A stretch of DNA of 64,000 nucleotides from Mangifera indica (Eukaryota > Streptophyta > Magnoliopsida > Sapindales > Anacardiaceae), in the NCBI RefSeq assembly GCF_011075055.1, contig NC_058146.1:8370001-8434000 (forward strand), given 5' to 3'. Under the pieces are notes generated by a model. It was given only the letters and a program-made list of their open reading frames with translations, did not search any database and was not told the origin of the DNA. Within the stretch, counting starts at the first letter, position 1, and every line of letters begins with the position of its first letter. Below, one piece after another: positions 37,565 through 49,591 of the stretch. The position numbers were made by a program, and so were the translations under genes.

Positions 37565-38420
37565 GTGATGTTGTAAAAGCTTATAAAGATGTTCGCTAAC
37601 ATTTTGTTGTCTAGGTGGCTATGACTCTTTGCTAGAGGTCAAACTTGATCTATGTCCAAATTTGAGCCAAATTTAGACACTACTAGTTTGATAGAAAGCT
37701 TATGGGTCATATGCATTAAAGGGTTGATATGAACTAAGAGATAAGGATCGTTTGATGGTAATCGTGGGATCATAAAAAGAGAGAAACATATAGATGTGTT
37801 TTGATTATGCACAACACCACGTGACATCATACAAATGCACTGCATGGTTTTAGTTAGACCTACTTAAAAGTCCAACTGAGCAAGACTAAATGATGAATAC
37901 GAGTCAACTGGCTGATAAACAAGGATTCTTTAGAGTCTTTATTTGATAAAAAGTTAAGGTTGAGTTAGAATCTAAATTTTATTAGGATTCATATGCATTA
38001 AAACTTTTGACACATAACTGTAATGCTATAAAAGCTTATAGAAATATTCATTAACGCTTTGTCATCTAAGTGGTCATGACGTTTTGCTAAAGGCCAATCT
38101 TGGCCAAGAGGCAAGGATTGTTTGACAATAATCTTGAGATCATGGAAAAAGAGAAATGTATAAAGATGTTTTGACTAGAATCATTTGATGTGTATAGTAC
38201 CATATGGTATCATGCAAATGCACTACATGGTTTTGGCTAGACCTACTTAGCAGTCTAACAAAGCAAGGCCAAATAATAGGTATGAGACAACTGGCTGAGT
38301 TAACTTATAGGTAAGGTGTTTTAGTTAAACAAAAATTCTTCAGAGTCATTGTTTGATAGAAAGTTTAAGTTAAGTTAGAATTCTAATTTCATTAGGATTT
38401 CTATACATTAAAACTTTCAA
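37565..38420. repeat. Diverged tandem duplication, unit about 450 bp
   Basis: 37565-38010 and 38022-38420 are direct copies. Each begins near tgtaaaagcttataaagatg, continues through atgcactgcatggttttag (second copy atgcactacatggttttgg) and ends near taggattcatatgcattaaa. There is no coding content. It lies where the 5' part of copia F's internal region would be expected. Confidence 0.75.
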
Positions 38421-38439
38421 TAAATTAAGAGTATTAATT

Positions 38440-38845
38440 TAATAACTTTTGTACACATATATCTTAAACACATATCTTTATGCCTAAAACCTTATTAATG
38501 CAAGCTTCAATTATCGTGACTTTCTTCTCACTTTGTTGTGATCCAATTTCCAAGATCCAATCAACAAATACCCTATTAACCTTCCTTTTGAATTACCTTT
38601 CATTCGTGCACTGTATAGATACCAAGACACAATCTCAAAAGGGTTGGATAGTGATTTTTATATAGTTACGTGAAATCTTGGAAGAGCCAACAATGCTTGT
38701 GTAATTTCTAAACACATTATATGTGTTTAACATGTTCATGAATTTATACATTAAAACGGGTTTCTTGGATAGGTATTACGATCTTTGATCGTTTTTAAAA
38801 TTTTGTATTATGTTACGTTGTTAGTTAATAACACTCCAAAAGCCT
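38440..38845 (+). repeat. Inverted copy of the copia F LTR 3' part
   Basis: The reverse complement of this stretch matches 34945-35240: gtaacataat-aaattttaaaa, then ccaagaaacccgttttaa against ccaagatacccattttaa, then tatccaacccttt. It lies against a right-LTR piece of normal orientation (38846-38870), so part of the right LTR appears to have been inverted. Confidence 0.65.
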
Positions 38846-38870
38846 ACATAAACAACATATGAATTGAATA

Positions 38871-39723
38871 TGTTAGAGCTCTAGGTGTTTTGATGATACT
38901 AAAAAAACAAGTTTGAATGTCTAACATTGTTCAAGGAATACGTGAAAAACATTACCAAGTGAACACAAATTGAAAATGCATAAAACAATGCATACATACC
39001 CATGTGTCAAGCGAAACATAAGAGGAAGTGACCATGTAGCCTTTATGTAAAATTTTAGGCAAAGTTAAACGAAGTCAAACAAGATATATGCCCGTGTATA
39101 TGCAAAATCATGCCAACTATGTAAGATTCATTTTAATCATGCTCCTTCATAAAATTGCCAATTATGCTCTTTTATGAGTTGTTTAGCCATGTTGAAGCAT
39201 TATTAGTCTAATCGTTCAATAATCATCCCAGTAGTGTTGAAGCATTATTAGTCTAGTCATGCCAATATTCATTCCAGTCATGCACATCTTTTTAAATAAT
39301 TCAAGTTTTACTCATTTTGTGCACAAGTCTGCATGCACCCATTCAAGCTTATGGAATCTTTACAAAAGAAAATAAATGAAGCAAGCTGCCAATGACAAAA
39401 AAATGTCACTTGTGCATACAGTTTTCAAGGAGAAAATTTGACCATTGGGAGCTTTTACTGAGCACAAAAAAAGAATTTTTAAATGACAGATACCAGTGTG
39501 TCTTATAGATTCATAAAGAAAGTGTTGATTTCAAAGCTCAATTGCTCTATTATCCTAATCAATGGTCATATGAGTTTATCAAAAAGACTTCAATTTATAG
39601 TCTTAAATGGTTAGAATAACTAAAATTTTTGAGAGATATATTTGTGCTTATTTTCTTGTATAACCTTGTAGAGGCATTCACAAACATTGTTTTTTGTATT
39701 CAAATCTTTTTAGGCAAAATTCT
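38871..39723. mobile_element. Insertion of about 0.85 kb in copia F's right LTR
   Basis: The left LTR reads catatgaattaaataagaata without a break at 35.81-35.83 kb. In the right copy the same sequence is split between 38870 (catatgaattgaata) and 39724 (acaataaatc). The inserted piece starts TGTTAGAGC and ends in a phrase near ttgtattcaaatcttttt. The TG start and lack of coding suggest a solo LTR of another element; a target duplication is not clear (gaata versus agata). Confidence 0.6.
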
Positions 39724-39818
39724 AGATAACAATAAATCTTTTTATTAATGATTAATAGAAAATTACATCCACAAATGTCAAATGCCATTAGTTCTATTAC
39801 ACCTACCCTAATAGGACA

Positions 39819-42370
39819 TTAGAAGAGGAATTGTCCTTTTTACCTTCAAAGCCTAAAGGAAAAGAAAACAGGTATGTTTCCTTCATTTCTAATAGAATTT
39901 GAATTAATAGTTAATTCAAATGATCGATCTTAGATATTAGATTCAATAGCTACATCTCACATATGTATTTCATTGCAAGACCTATAGAATAGTTTTTCAT
40001 TTGTAGTAGAATTTGAATTAATAGTTAATGAAGTTATTTTAAAGATGGCAAATTGAGCAAAAGTTGTAGCTGACACCATGGGGAATTGTTCTCTAACACT
40101 TCCAGATGGACATGTTTTGAGATTGTATAAAGCTTTTCATTTTGCAAAAGCTACTAGAAATATAATTTTTGTTTCTGTTTTATGTAAGAATGGTTACAAA
40201 GTATAATTTAATGGAAATGAATGTTTGATTCATTTTTTAAATTCTCTAGTTAGCAAAGTAATAAACACAAACAGTTTGTATGTTTTAGAACTAAATGATT
40301 TGAATATTATGAATACTATTACAAATAAAAGATCTCGAGAAAAAATTAATATAAGGTTGCTTTAACATCATCGATTAGGTTATATAAGACAATAGGATAA
40401 TGAGATTGGAGATAGATGAGATTTTAAACCCATTAGATTTTGAACCCTATCCAACTTGTGAATTATGTCTTTACTGATATATGATGAAATCGCCCTTTAA
40501 GAGTAAAAGGAAAATATCCAAAGTATTACTAGATATGATACATTAAGATATATGTTGGCCATTAAATGAAATGGCAAGATGAGGTTTTCAATACTTCATT
40601 ATCTTTATCGATGATTATTCAAAGTATAGGTACATGTATTTGATGAAATACAAATCCAAATCCCTTGAAAAGTTTAAAGAATTCAATAATGAAACAGAGA
40701 AATAGTTCAGAAAGAATATTAAGGTCTTACAATCATATCATAAGGGAAAATATTTGAGTATGGAATTTCGAGATTATTTGAAGGAAAATGGAATCATATC
40801 CCGATTAGCTCTTTCTTATATGCCATAACACAATCATATATCATAAAGGAGGAATCGTACACTATTGGATCTGATGCGGTCCATGGTAAGCTTTATTGAC
40901 TTGTCGATGTTATTATAAGATATGCCTTACTTTTTCATGTGCATATTCTAAATAGAGCACCATCCAAATCTATCAAAAAATATCATATGAGATGTGGTAT
41001 GTCAACCCTCTTAATCTTAGTTATCTAAAGGTCTGGAGATGTCCAGCTTATGTAAAAATAGTCAAGAGTCATAAGCTAAATGCTAAATCCGAAGAACGTA
41101 GGTTTATAAGATATCCTAAAGATTGTTTAGGATATTACTTGTACTTCTCAACTGATCAAAGAATTTTGATCAACAGAAATGTGCACTTCTTAGATAAAGA
41201 GTTCTTATAAGAATGTGGTATGGGAAGAAGAATAGAGCTTAAAAAAGAGTTCAAAGAGCCTTAAATCAAATAGGCTGAGCCATGATAGTCCTTTTAATAA
41301 ACCTTTTTATATGATACACCGATTCCAAATTGAGGATCAGATAAAGTATCAAAACCTTTAGATAGATACAAATTTCTTTATAAGAAAGATTTTGAATCCT
41401 TCTTAGTAAGAGAAATTGATCATAATGATGATCCTAGATGTTATGAAAGCTATATTGGATACTAATTCAAGTAAATGACTGAAAACTTTGAATTTGGAAA
41501 TAGAGTCCATGCATGCTAATCAAGTTTAAACTTTTATTGATCCAGTAGAAGAAATAATTTCTATAGGTTGTAAATGGATCTTCAAGAGAAAGATTGACAA
41601 TTATAGAAAGGTAGAGACCTATAAAGCTCGATTAGTAGTAAAAGGATACACTTAGAAACAAGGCTTGGATTATGAAGAAACCTTTTCACATATAGCTATG
41701 ATTAAATTTGTCTAGATAATGCTAGCCATTGTTGCATGTCATGATTATGAAATTTGGCAAATAGTTATTAAGACAACATTCCTCAATGGATTCATTAAGG
41801 AAAACATTTATATGCAATAACTCATATATGTTTTGTGTTTGTTGCTGAAAGACATAAAATGTGCAAATTGTATTAATCTATTTATGGATTGAAGTAAGTT
41901 TAAAGGAGTTGGAATATCTAATTTGATGAAATGATCAAATTGTTTAGTTTTTTAAAAAATCTAAATGAACCCTGTGTCTACAAATGGGCTAAGGATCATG
42001 CAAACACATTTCTCATATTATATATAGATAAGATATCGCTACTTCAAAAGCATAAAAAAAAGTTGTATGGATGCATAAGTTTATATTTGAACTTAGCATA
42101 GTTCCAAACATGGTTTATTTGCTGGTAATTTCTATGTCAACACCGATGTTATTACATAGACCAAAGAACCAAGGGCATATTAGAAGTTTAAACATATTTT
42201 GTGAAAGTATCACATTTTAATAGAATTTGTCAGAGAGATATTGATACAAAAGACACTATCAGTAGAGAATGTTATTGACCTATCGACTAAGGCAATGACA
42301 CAGAAGCAGTTGGACTATCATCTTGAAAAGATGGGTATGAGACATAATAATAAATGACTTTAATACAAAT
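39819..42370 (+). pseudogene. Copia E gag end and pol, broken
   Basis: It resumes with GH, stop, KRNC of the zinc knuckle. Then come the protease and pre-integrase region (LYKAFHFAKATRNIIF phrase near 40.12 kb), integrase (to 41210), RT from 41.45 kb (CKWIFKRKIDN, then YKARLVVKGYT, stop, KQGLDYEETFS) and the RNase H end (LSTKAMTQKQLDYHLEKMGM at about 42.28 kb). Stops come largely from Gln and Trp codons. The RT Asp-Asp box reads YIDK instead of YVDD, so the enzyme would be inactive. Confidence 0.85.
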
Positions 42371-42378
42371 GGGAGTTT

Positions 42379-43325
42379 TGTTAGTATATGCCCTAGGTAC
42401 CATTTATGTTGTTGGTTTTAGGGTATTTTATCTTTTATATATATATGTAATAATGACTTATCAATAAAAATAAAGATTTGTTTTATTTATATACATAAAT
42501 TGTTTCCTTTATCTACTTAAATATAAAGTATGTATGTGAACTACCTGGATAATTTATTTAATAAGTATAACTGGATTATCAAGTTGTTCCCTAAAGACTT
42601 ATATTAACTGGGCAATAATGTCATATAGTAAGTATACTAAATGCCTCTATTAAATATCATGAGATGGCATATTGCAAGATGTCTACTAAATCATTGAGTT
42701 TTTGGACATGGTTTTCAGATCATCTATAAAGGGCTTATAACTATGCTATGGTAAACCTAAAAGGTCACACCAATAAACCAAGTATTTTAGAGAGTAAGGA
42801 TTGTTTATCCAAGTTGGCTAACACCTTCTAAAGGATAATAAAGATTAAATCATATAAGATGTTCTATGGGTGTAAAATAACATTTTAACAGTTAAGGTAT
42901 TTATGGGATAAATATAGGGTGGTTAATGTGTATGTATGACGTACATGCATGACCATTATTTAAATTGAGAATTTATAAAGGCTATGCAATAATTATTTAA
43001 TTGTTAACTAAAACCACCTATATAGAAGCTTGAAATTAGTTCATTTGAACTAACTTGAACTCATTTGTTCATTTGAGATTCATCTCACTAAAAACTCATT
43101 CTCTCCCTTCTCTCTAGTTTCAACCAAGGGTGTTTTTACTTAGTAGGCAGATTCTTTTGGAGGTTTGACAAGTGTAAAGTTATCCTCTATCATTCTACAT
43201 CAAATACTCAAGTTTTGAGTAGGTAAAAAACTAACCTTCTTCATATATGCTTGTATGGTTTTGATTCTTGCATATTTGTTACATGTATGTTGTTTTTAAT
43301 GAATTTTCTTCACCATATTCTTTCA
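42379..43325 (+). repeat. 3' LTR of copia E (short form)
   Basis: Begins TGTTAGTATATGCCC directly after the purine tract AAATGGGAG and ends TTCTTTCA. Compared with its relatives it lacks a central block between about 42.67 kb (aagatgtc) and the phrase cattgagtttttggacatgg. Confidence 0.88.
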
Positions 43326-44309
43326 CTAACCTAACAAGAGGACTAATTGACCCTAAATATACATGGTTGTGTATCTCATCATACACAAGTGTGTAGTGTC
43401 TTTTTTAAAACTACAATTTGAGCTTCCTTACATTTTCCAAACTTGCACTTCCAAAATACATAATAACACCACTAATTATTTGAAATATGTCTACTTCACA
43501 AAAAATACCAAAAATAGTCCCAAAATCATCACAAAAGCAAAACATACCATAATCAATTTCTTTAACAATAAATACATATCTCATTTAATCTACTTAAAGC
43601 CTTTTCAAAGCATATTAGTTATTGGCAACATGCATTCAAACTCATTATCATAAGGCTATCTAAGAACTTTAACAAATAATCTAGCCAAACAACACCAACA
43701 ATCACTTCGATAACATGCCATAATACCTCATCATGAATATGTCATCGATTTACTCCATCAATCTATAATTATCTGTCCACAAATGACTCAACCATGAAAT
43801 CCTTAAAACATATATGATTTATCATTACATAACATGGCAGTAAATTATAGATCATTAAAGAGAAAAGCCCTACTTACCTTTCCTCCGGTGATCGCTAAAC
43901 CTCCACATGGCTTTGTTAGCTTCCTTGATAATACTTCATATTCCCAACTTTTAAAATGCTTAAAGCCCTTCTCAATTCTCTATATTTTGTTGGAAAAATG
44001 TGATAGATGTTTAGTCCAAATGCATTTGAAACCTTTTATTTTTAACTAAAAATCATGATACACAATTGTATACCCTTCATACACAAGCATGTATGTCGTT
44101 ATCTATTAATAGTAGTTTTTGAAATCACTATGAAATTGATTCTTATCCAAAATTCAAATACGTTGACCATACACAAGCATGTATGTCTCTCAGACTTAAC
44201 TAATTTTCACGCATCATAAAGGAAAATGTTATTAATAAGCATAATCAAGCATAAATAAAAGCCAAAAGATGAAAATATCCTTGGATGTACCCACGAGTGC
44301 CATAGATAA
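43326..44309. other. Unassigned, probably retrotransposon-derived
   Basis: No domain recognised in the 96- and 71-codon plus frames (43363-43653, 43834-44049). Three copies of a near-palindromic phrase about catacacaagcatgtatgtc occur (about 43.38, 44.08 and 44.17 kb), typical of LTR or leader sequence. I cannot assign it to a family. Confidence 0.35.
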
Positions 44310-46095
44310 CATATTCCTTAAGACAACTAAAAGATTCCAAGACCAAATGCCTCACTCATGATTTGAAGTTAGCTCTAATAGTGTTTGCTCTCAAGTTTTA
44401 TAGACACTATTTGTATAGGATAAAATGCAATATATACATTGATCACAAGAGCTTTGGGTATTTTTTCACTCAGAGAGAGTTGAAGATAAGACAAAGGAGA
44501 TGAATCAAACTAGTGAAGGACTATAACTATGATATTAAGTATCATCTGGGCAAAACTAATATAGTGGCCAATGCCCTTAATAAAAAGGTGTTTTTGTCAT
44601 AGCTAACAACTTAAAGGGAGAATCAGATAAAGTTAGATCAAGAGCAAATAGAGTTAGTCACTAAAGGTTTTTCAAGGTTCAAGATCAAGTCTACTTTGGT
44701 AGAGGAGATTTGAGATAAGTGGTTAAAGGATGATTGGTGTAGACAAAGGGTTCAGATAGTACATGATGATCTTGAGACTAATTTTTAGGTTGTAGATGAA
44801 GTACCCAAATTCTGAGGTTGAGTTTATATTCCATAGGCTAAGGAGTTGAGGTAAAGAATCTTAGCAAAGGCACTTAATTCTTTTTACATGGTCTATCTTA
44901 TAAGTGTAAAGATGTATCAAGATTTGAAAGGAAGTTTTTGGTGGTTTGGTATAAAGAATGATATGGGTGAGTATGTAGCTAAGTGTCTCATTTGTTATCA
45001 GGTCAAAGTTGAGCACTAGAGACCATCATGACTCATTTAGCCTTTGATTTTATCATAATAGAAATATGAGCATATCTTTATAGATTTTACTTTCAGGGCC
45101 CGCGAGAATTCAGGGTGGATATGATGTGCTATAACTTATTATGAATAGGTTTGCAAGTCAATATATTTCTTGCTAGTTAAGAACACCATCCGTATACATT
45201 AGATTGACAAGTTGTATATCTATTGGATAATCAAGTTGCAAGGGGTACCCAAGACCATTGTATTAGATTAAGACACATGATTTGTGTTAGCTTTTTTAAG
45301 GAGTTTACAAAGGTCATTAGGTATAAACCTAGTATTTAGTATAACTTATCACCTACAAACGGATGGTCAAATGGAAATGACCAAATAGGTATTAAAGGAC
45401 ATGTTAAAAGCATTATGTTTGATGTTTAGATCATAAGGCCAGTTGAGTTGAGATCTTACCTTTAATAGAGTTCACCTATAATAGCAATTATCAAATGATG
45501 ATTTGAATGGCGCCCTATAAGACATTATATGGTAAGAGGTGTGTTCTCAACTACACTTGGATGAGTTAGGTAAGAAAGATTTATTTGTATAATCCTTTGG
45601 ACTAAAGTTGACTCAAACGATAATTAAGGATGTTTGGTTGATTAGACAAAGGATAAAACAGGCCCAAAATCAAAAGAAAAGTTATGTTGATGAAAAACGT
45701 CTAGACTTAGAGTTAGTATGGGTGATCGAGTATTTATAAAAGTAGCCTCTTATAAGCATATCATGAGGTACAACTATATACATTAGAGATCAAGGATTCA
45801 TAATGTGTTCCATGTTTCGTCAATGTGTATATATATTTGAGATCCTTTGCATAAGATGAAGACCTAGGAGGTTGAGTTGGAAGATGATTTGAGCTATGAA
45901 AAAAGATTAGTTTAGATTCTAGATAGAAGGATCAAGTAGCTAAAGAACAAATATATTTTGTTAGTTAAGGTATTTTGGAGGAAAAACAAAGTGAAGGCTA
46001 CTTGAGAGGTCGAGTATAACATGAGAGATAAGTACCCCAAGCTATTTTACATGAATTCTAAGGATGGAATTTTAATAAAAGTAGAGGAATTATAA
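44310..46095 (+). pseudogene. Ty3-gypsy pol 3' half (RNase H and integrase), decayed
   Basis: Readable phrases in order: LRQLKDSKTKCLTHDLKLAL, DHKSFGYFFTQRELKIRQRR, DYNYDIKYHLGKTNIVANAL, then the integrase zinc-finger part (YVAKCLICYQVK, about 45.0 kb), core (TYHLQTDGQME, about 45.36 kb) and the C-terminal tail. This order, RNase H before integrase, marks Ty3-gypsy. No reading frame stays open for long. RT is cut at the left edge near 44310. The gag end, protease and 5' LTR are absent. Confidence 0.85.
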
Positions 46096-46110
46096 CACCT
46101 ATAGAGGAAT

Positions 46111-48385
46111 TGTGATGGTCCTTTTGTTTATATTTATGAATATGTATGATTATGGTTTGAGTTGGAAGTGATATGAAATAAGAATTATATATTTGATGGG
46201 ATATATGATCGTATATGGAGGGTGTACGTTATTACATTGCGCAACATGTTAGCTAGATGGATAATTTGCCAAGATGGATATTTTGAAGTGGCATACGATT
46301 ATGCATACGAAGCATGAATGTCCATGCATGATGTTACAAGAAAGTGGTTTTAAGAGGTATGTTCACTGATTTGAACGAATTATTATCCTATATTTTAAGT
46401 CGTGTTTATCCAAAGGTAAAACAGAGTTTTTGAATATTTGATCTATGGATTCAAAGGGAATTTTCGGTGAAGCTTTTTGATAATTAGAGAAAAAGAAATT
46501 TCAACTTCAAACCTTTTAGTTTGAGGAATCCAATTAAGGGTTTCTACAACTTTTAACCATTTTACAATCTTGTAAATATTGTTATATGAGGAAATAATGT
46601 AGTTTACATGGTGATCTTTCAATCTTGATGATTGATATGATAAGAAAACACAAGATTTATGTTATGAAATGCTTAAATTAATCAAAAAGTTGTGTATGAA
46701 GATGATAAGGACATTTGGATTTTCATTAATGTGATTGTATATGTGTTATGGAACCTTGTGATGCAAATATAATAGGATGATCATCTTTGGGTATTACTTT
46801 TATGAAAATCTTAAGTTTAAGGTAATAATTTGTCAATGGCATGAAAGATGATGTATTGATAAGATCCATTTGTCTAGAAACTTATTTTCCATGCCATTAT
46901 TACATTAGAGACTTGTAGGAATGATTAGAAACATTAGGAATGTATTAGGATTTAATTAAAGACTAGTCAGAAGCAAAATTTGTCTAAAACACGTTTTACA
47001 AACCTTATGAATGGTGGTTCAAAGGTAAGACACAACCATGACATGCCTAGAATTATTTAATGTTAATTCTTGTATGCCTAGGCACCTAGTTATGCATGCC
47101 TATATATACTTATAGGTAAAGTCAAGGTGAGGAATGAACAAAGAGATAAGTTATGCATAAATGAAAGAAGAGGTACGCCTATGTATATGATCAAGCACGC
47201 TAGTATATAGAGTTATTAAACATGTACACTTATATAGGACTAGTCATACATGAAAGGATTGATGTATGTCTTTGCATCTGATCGTATAACCCCATTTATG
47301 ATGTGTAATGAATAGTTTAGTTAGAGGAAACATGTTATGTATTTGATGAATTGTCCTAAAGGATAGTACGAACAAACTTCCAAGGTATGAATAGTACCCT
47401 TTATGCCTAAGAAATATGATATTTGGGGCATGAGTTATATGTTACGGTAAAAGGTAAGGCAAGCTTGAATTGATTTAATGGCTCAAAATTCATGCATGCT
47501 AGCCATGTTATTAGGGTTGTTACAAAGGGGCACCATGAGTTTATACTCCCTATATCGTCTACAGTAAAGCACATTCTAGTAAGACACTATACTCGTAATA
47601 AGATATCATTGCTTGCATTAGTGCACAGTTTTAGTTTGGTAGTCTATAGTGGTATAGGTGAGTAGATTGCATAACGATGCTCACATGACCAAGGTGTTAA
47701 ATCCTTGTAGTAATCCAGTGTAATTGGTATAGTATATAGTTTCAAATAAGATAATCATTTCACTTGAAAAAAATAAAAGGTGATGTAATCATCCTAGTTT
47801 AGAATCCAGAGATATTTTTTAGTGACCAAATATGACCCATATAGTCCCAAAAGGTATGTTATGAAGCCTAGAGTTTCTCGAGTTATTAGATAAAGATAGT
47901 AGTACCATATTATCCTAGTGAGAGTTTAGAGATAGACTTTGGATGACTATGTTATGTGGCATAAGTTAAGGGTATTTTGGAGACTTAGTAAATATTAGTA
48001 GTCTCTTACTTATAAAGTATCTTTTCACTCACTCCCCTTCTTTATGTGTTTTGTAGGTGTAGGTGATCATAGTGGTTGCAGTGCAAGTAGTGGTCAAATG
48101 GAATAAAGGCTACATAAGTACATAGTCATCATTTTCATTTCAATTTACGTAATTAAGTTTGAGATACTGGATGTTATGTTTATGTTTTTCTACGCACACT
48201 TTATGTTATGGATGATGATTATTTTATAATTTATGACATCCTTTGTATACTTCTAATTGTTTTTCATTAAAGGCCTTTTGGTAATTTTTATGTATAAAGT
48301 TATTTAAAAAGTGAATGCATGCTTAAATAGTCTAAATTAATGACATCTTTCTCCAAAGGATAATACTTCTAGAGAGGGGGTTACA
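46111..48385 (+). repeat. 3' LTR of the Ty3-gypsy fragment (about 2.3 kb)
   Basis: Starts TGTGATGGTCC right after the end of the integrase reading and a purine-rich tagaggaat. Ends near gagagggggttaca, a style common in long plant gypsy LTRs. No coding. The partner LTR was not found in the window, so the boundaries come from these signals only. Confidence 0.65.
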
Positions 48386-48488
48386 CACATATGATGCAAA
48401 ATATCAATTACCCTATTAACATAAATATCCAAAAGCCCCCAAACACAATATATAATATAAAAATTTCAATATGACCCCTTGTGCATAG

Positions 48489-49577
48489 TGTTAGAGTATG
48501 TCCTAAAAACCAATCGTTTTGTCGGTTTCAAGACTTGTACATCTTGCATATACATTATCAATAAGGGAATAGTTCTATCATACTTCCCATGTTTTCTGCA
48601 TCACTTTTATATCTATGTTATAGTTGTATATTACATCCATATTAGCTACATACATATGACATGTGAGAGGTCTCAATGAGTTTTAATAAACGCCATCAAA
48701 TTATTCCCTACATAGGCAATCTGTTTGGGTAATAGTATTACATAATGAGTGTGTTATATCACCCTAGAATATCCTTGGATGATATTAGGCATGATGGATG
48801 TACACATGGGTAAACAATAGAATCGTTCGATGGTTGGAAAACTGGTTAAAGGTTATTATATTATATTGTTTATCGAACATGACCACTAAATGATGATCAC
48901 ATGGGCATTGATATATAGTCAATGATACACTATAAATCATACTAGTGTATAGATCCTTTGACTTGAGATATCATGATTGTACTTCGTTCCGAGACATATG
49001 GTTCATATGGTGTATACCACAGGACTAATCATGCCTCATACAAAAGCTGAGTTAATCATATGTTGCTTGAGTGAAAGGACAAGTGATGATCATACAGAGA
49101 TAAAAATGGTATTTTTCGAATAAGATTCAAAAAAAGGGGCAAATTTGTCATTTTACATTTTTGAAATTGTTTAGAAAGTTGAACACATAATTTTGGGCAC
49201 AAATTAATCAACATGTGTTAAAATATTAGTTACACTTAATTATAAGCCAATAGAAAATGTACACATGATTAACTTGATAAATATCAAGTTTAAGCTTAAT
49301 AAATGGGAGAGAAATATAGAAAATATATAGAATTTTCTTCTTCTTCTTCCTTTTGTCGAGAAAAGCCTCCATTTTTCTTCCTTGAAGGGTGCAAGTCAAG
49401 AAATCACTTATTTTAGTGATTCAAGCTTCCTAACTTCAAATCAAATTACAAGGTACAATGTAGTTTACATATTTCTATGTTTTATTTCTTGAAACAACAT
49501 GTAAATTTTATATTACCATTGTTACATATGATGTGAACATGATCTACATGATTTAATTTTGTTAGCAAAATCTTACA
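48489..49577 (+). repeat. 5' LTR of copia H (short form)
   Basis: Begins TGTTAGAGTATGTCC and ends TCTTACA. Relative to the 3' LTR it lacks a block of about 0.5 kb. The junction is near 49.10 kb (gatcatacag, then agataaaaatgg). The rest aligns closely. Confidence 0.92.
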
Positions 49578-49579
49578 AA

Positions 49580-49591
49580 TGGTATCAAAGC
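49580..49591 (+). other. Primer-binding site of copia H
   Basis: TGGTATCAAAGC two bases after the 5' LTR end. It differs at one base from the usual initiator-Met site. Confidence 0.88.

Larger units (their letters stand above)
34938..39818 (-). mobile_element. Ty1-copia element F nested in copia E
   Basis: A minus-strand element lies inside the zinc knuckle codons of E. The left LTR is 34938-35911 (ends cattaaca). Next to it, in minus reading, are the polypurine tract CAAGTGAGAAA, the RNase H end (SLADLLTK phrase near 36.0 kb), then RT (YDYEIFQMDVKTTFLNGNF, 37094-37306). Integrase, protease and gag are not recognisable. The right LTR survives as pieces up to 39818 and is rearranged. LTR sequence is related to 1-240 bp and 19.1-19.4 kb, so it is a different copia family from A/E/H. 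Boundaries are accurate to about 10 bp. Confidence 0.75.
31040..43325 (+). mobile_element. Ty1-copia LTR retrotransposon E, interrupted and inactive
   Basis: Same family as A and H. A 5' LTR without its start (about 31040-32168) is followed by a mutated primer site (taatatcagagcc, 32171-32183), a leader, gag pieces (about 34.2-34.94 kb), then copia F (about 34.94-39.82 kb). The rest of gag and pol follow (39.82-42.35 kb), then a purine tract AAATGGGAG and the 3' LTR (42379-43325). The integrase C-terminal phrase LKVWRCPAYVKIVKSHKLNA (within 40992-41210) is intact over 72 codons. Stops are frequent elsewhere. The target duplication cannot be tested because the 5' end is missing. Confidence 0.88.

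Noticed and set aside
43363..44049. Two plus frames (96 and 71 codons) after copia E
   Set aside because: Composition is AT-driven, no domain is visible, and the region carries repeated phrases typical of retroelement noncoding sequence.
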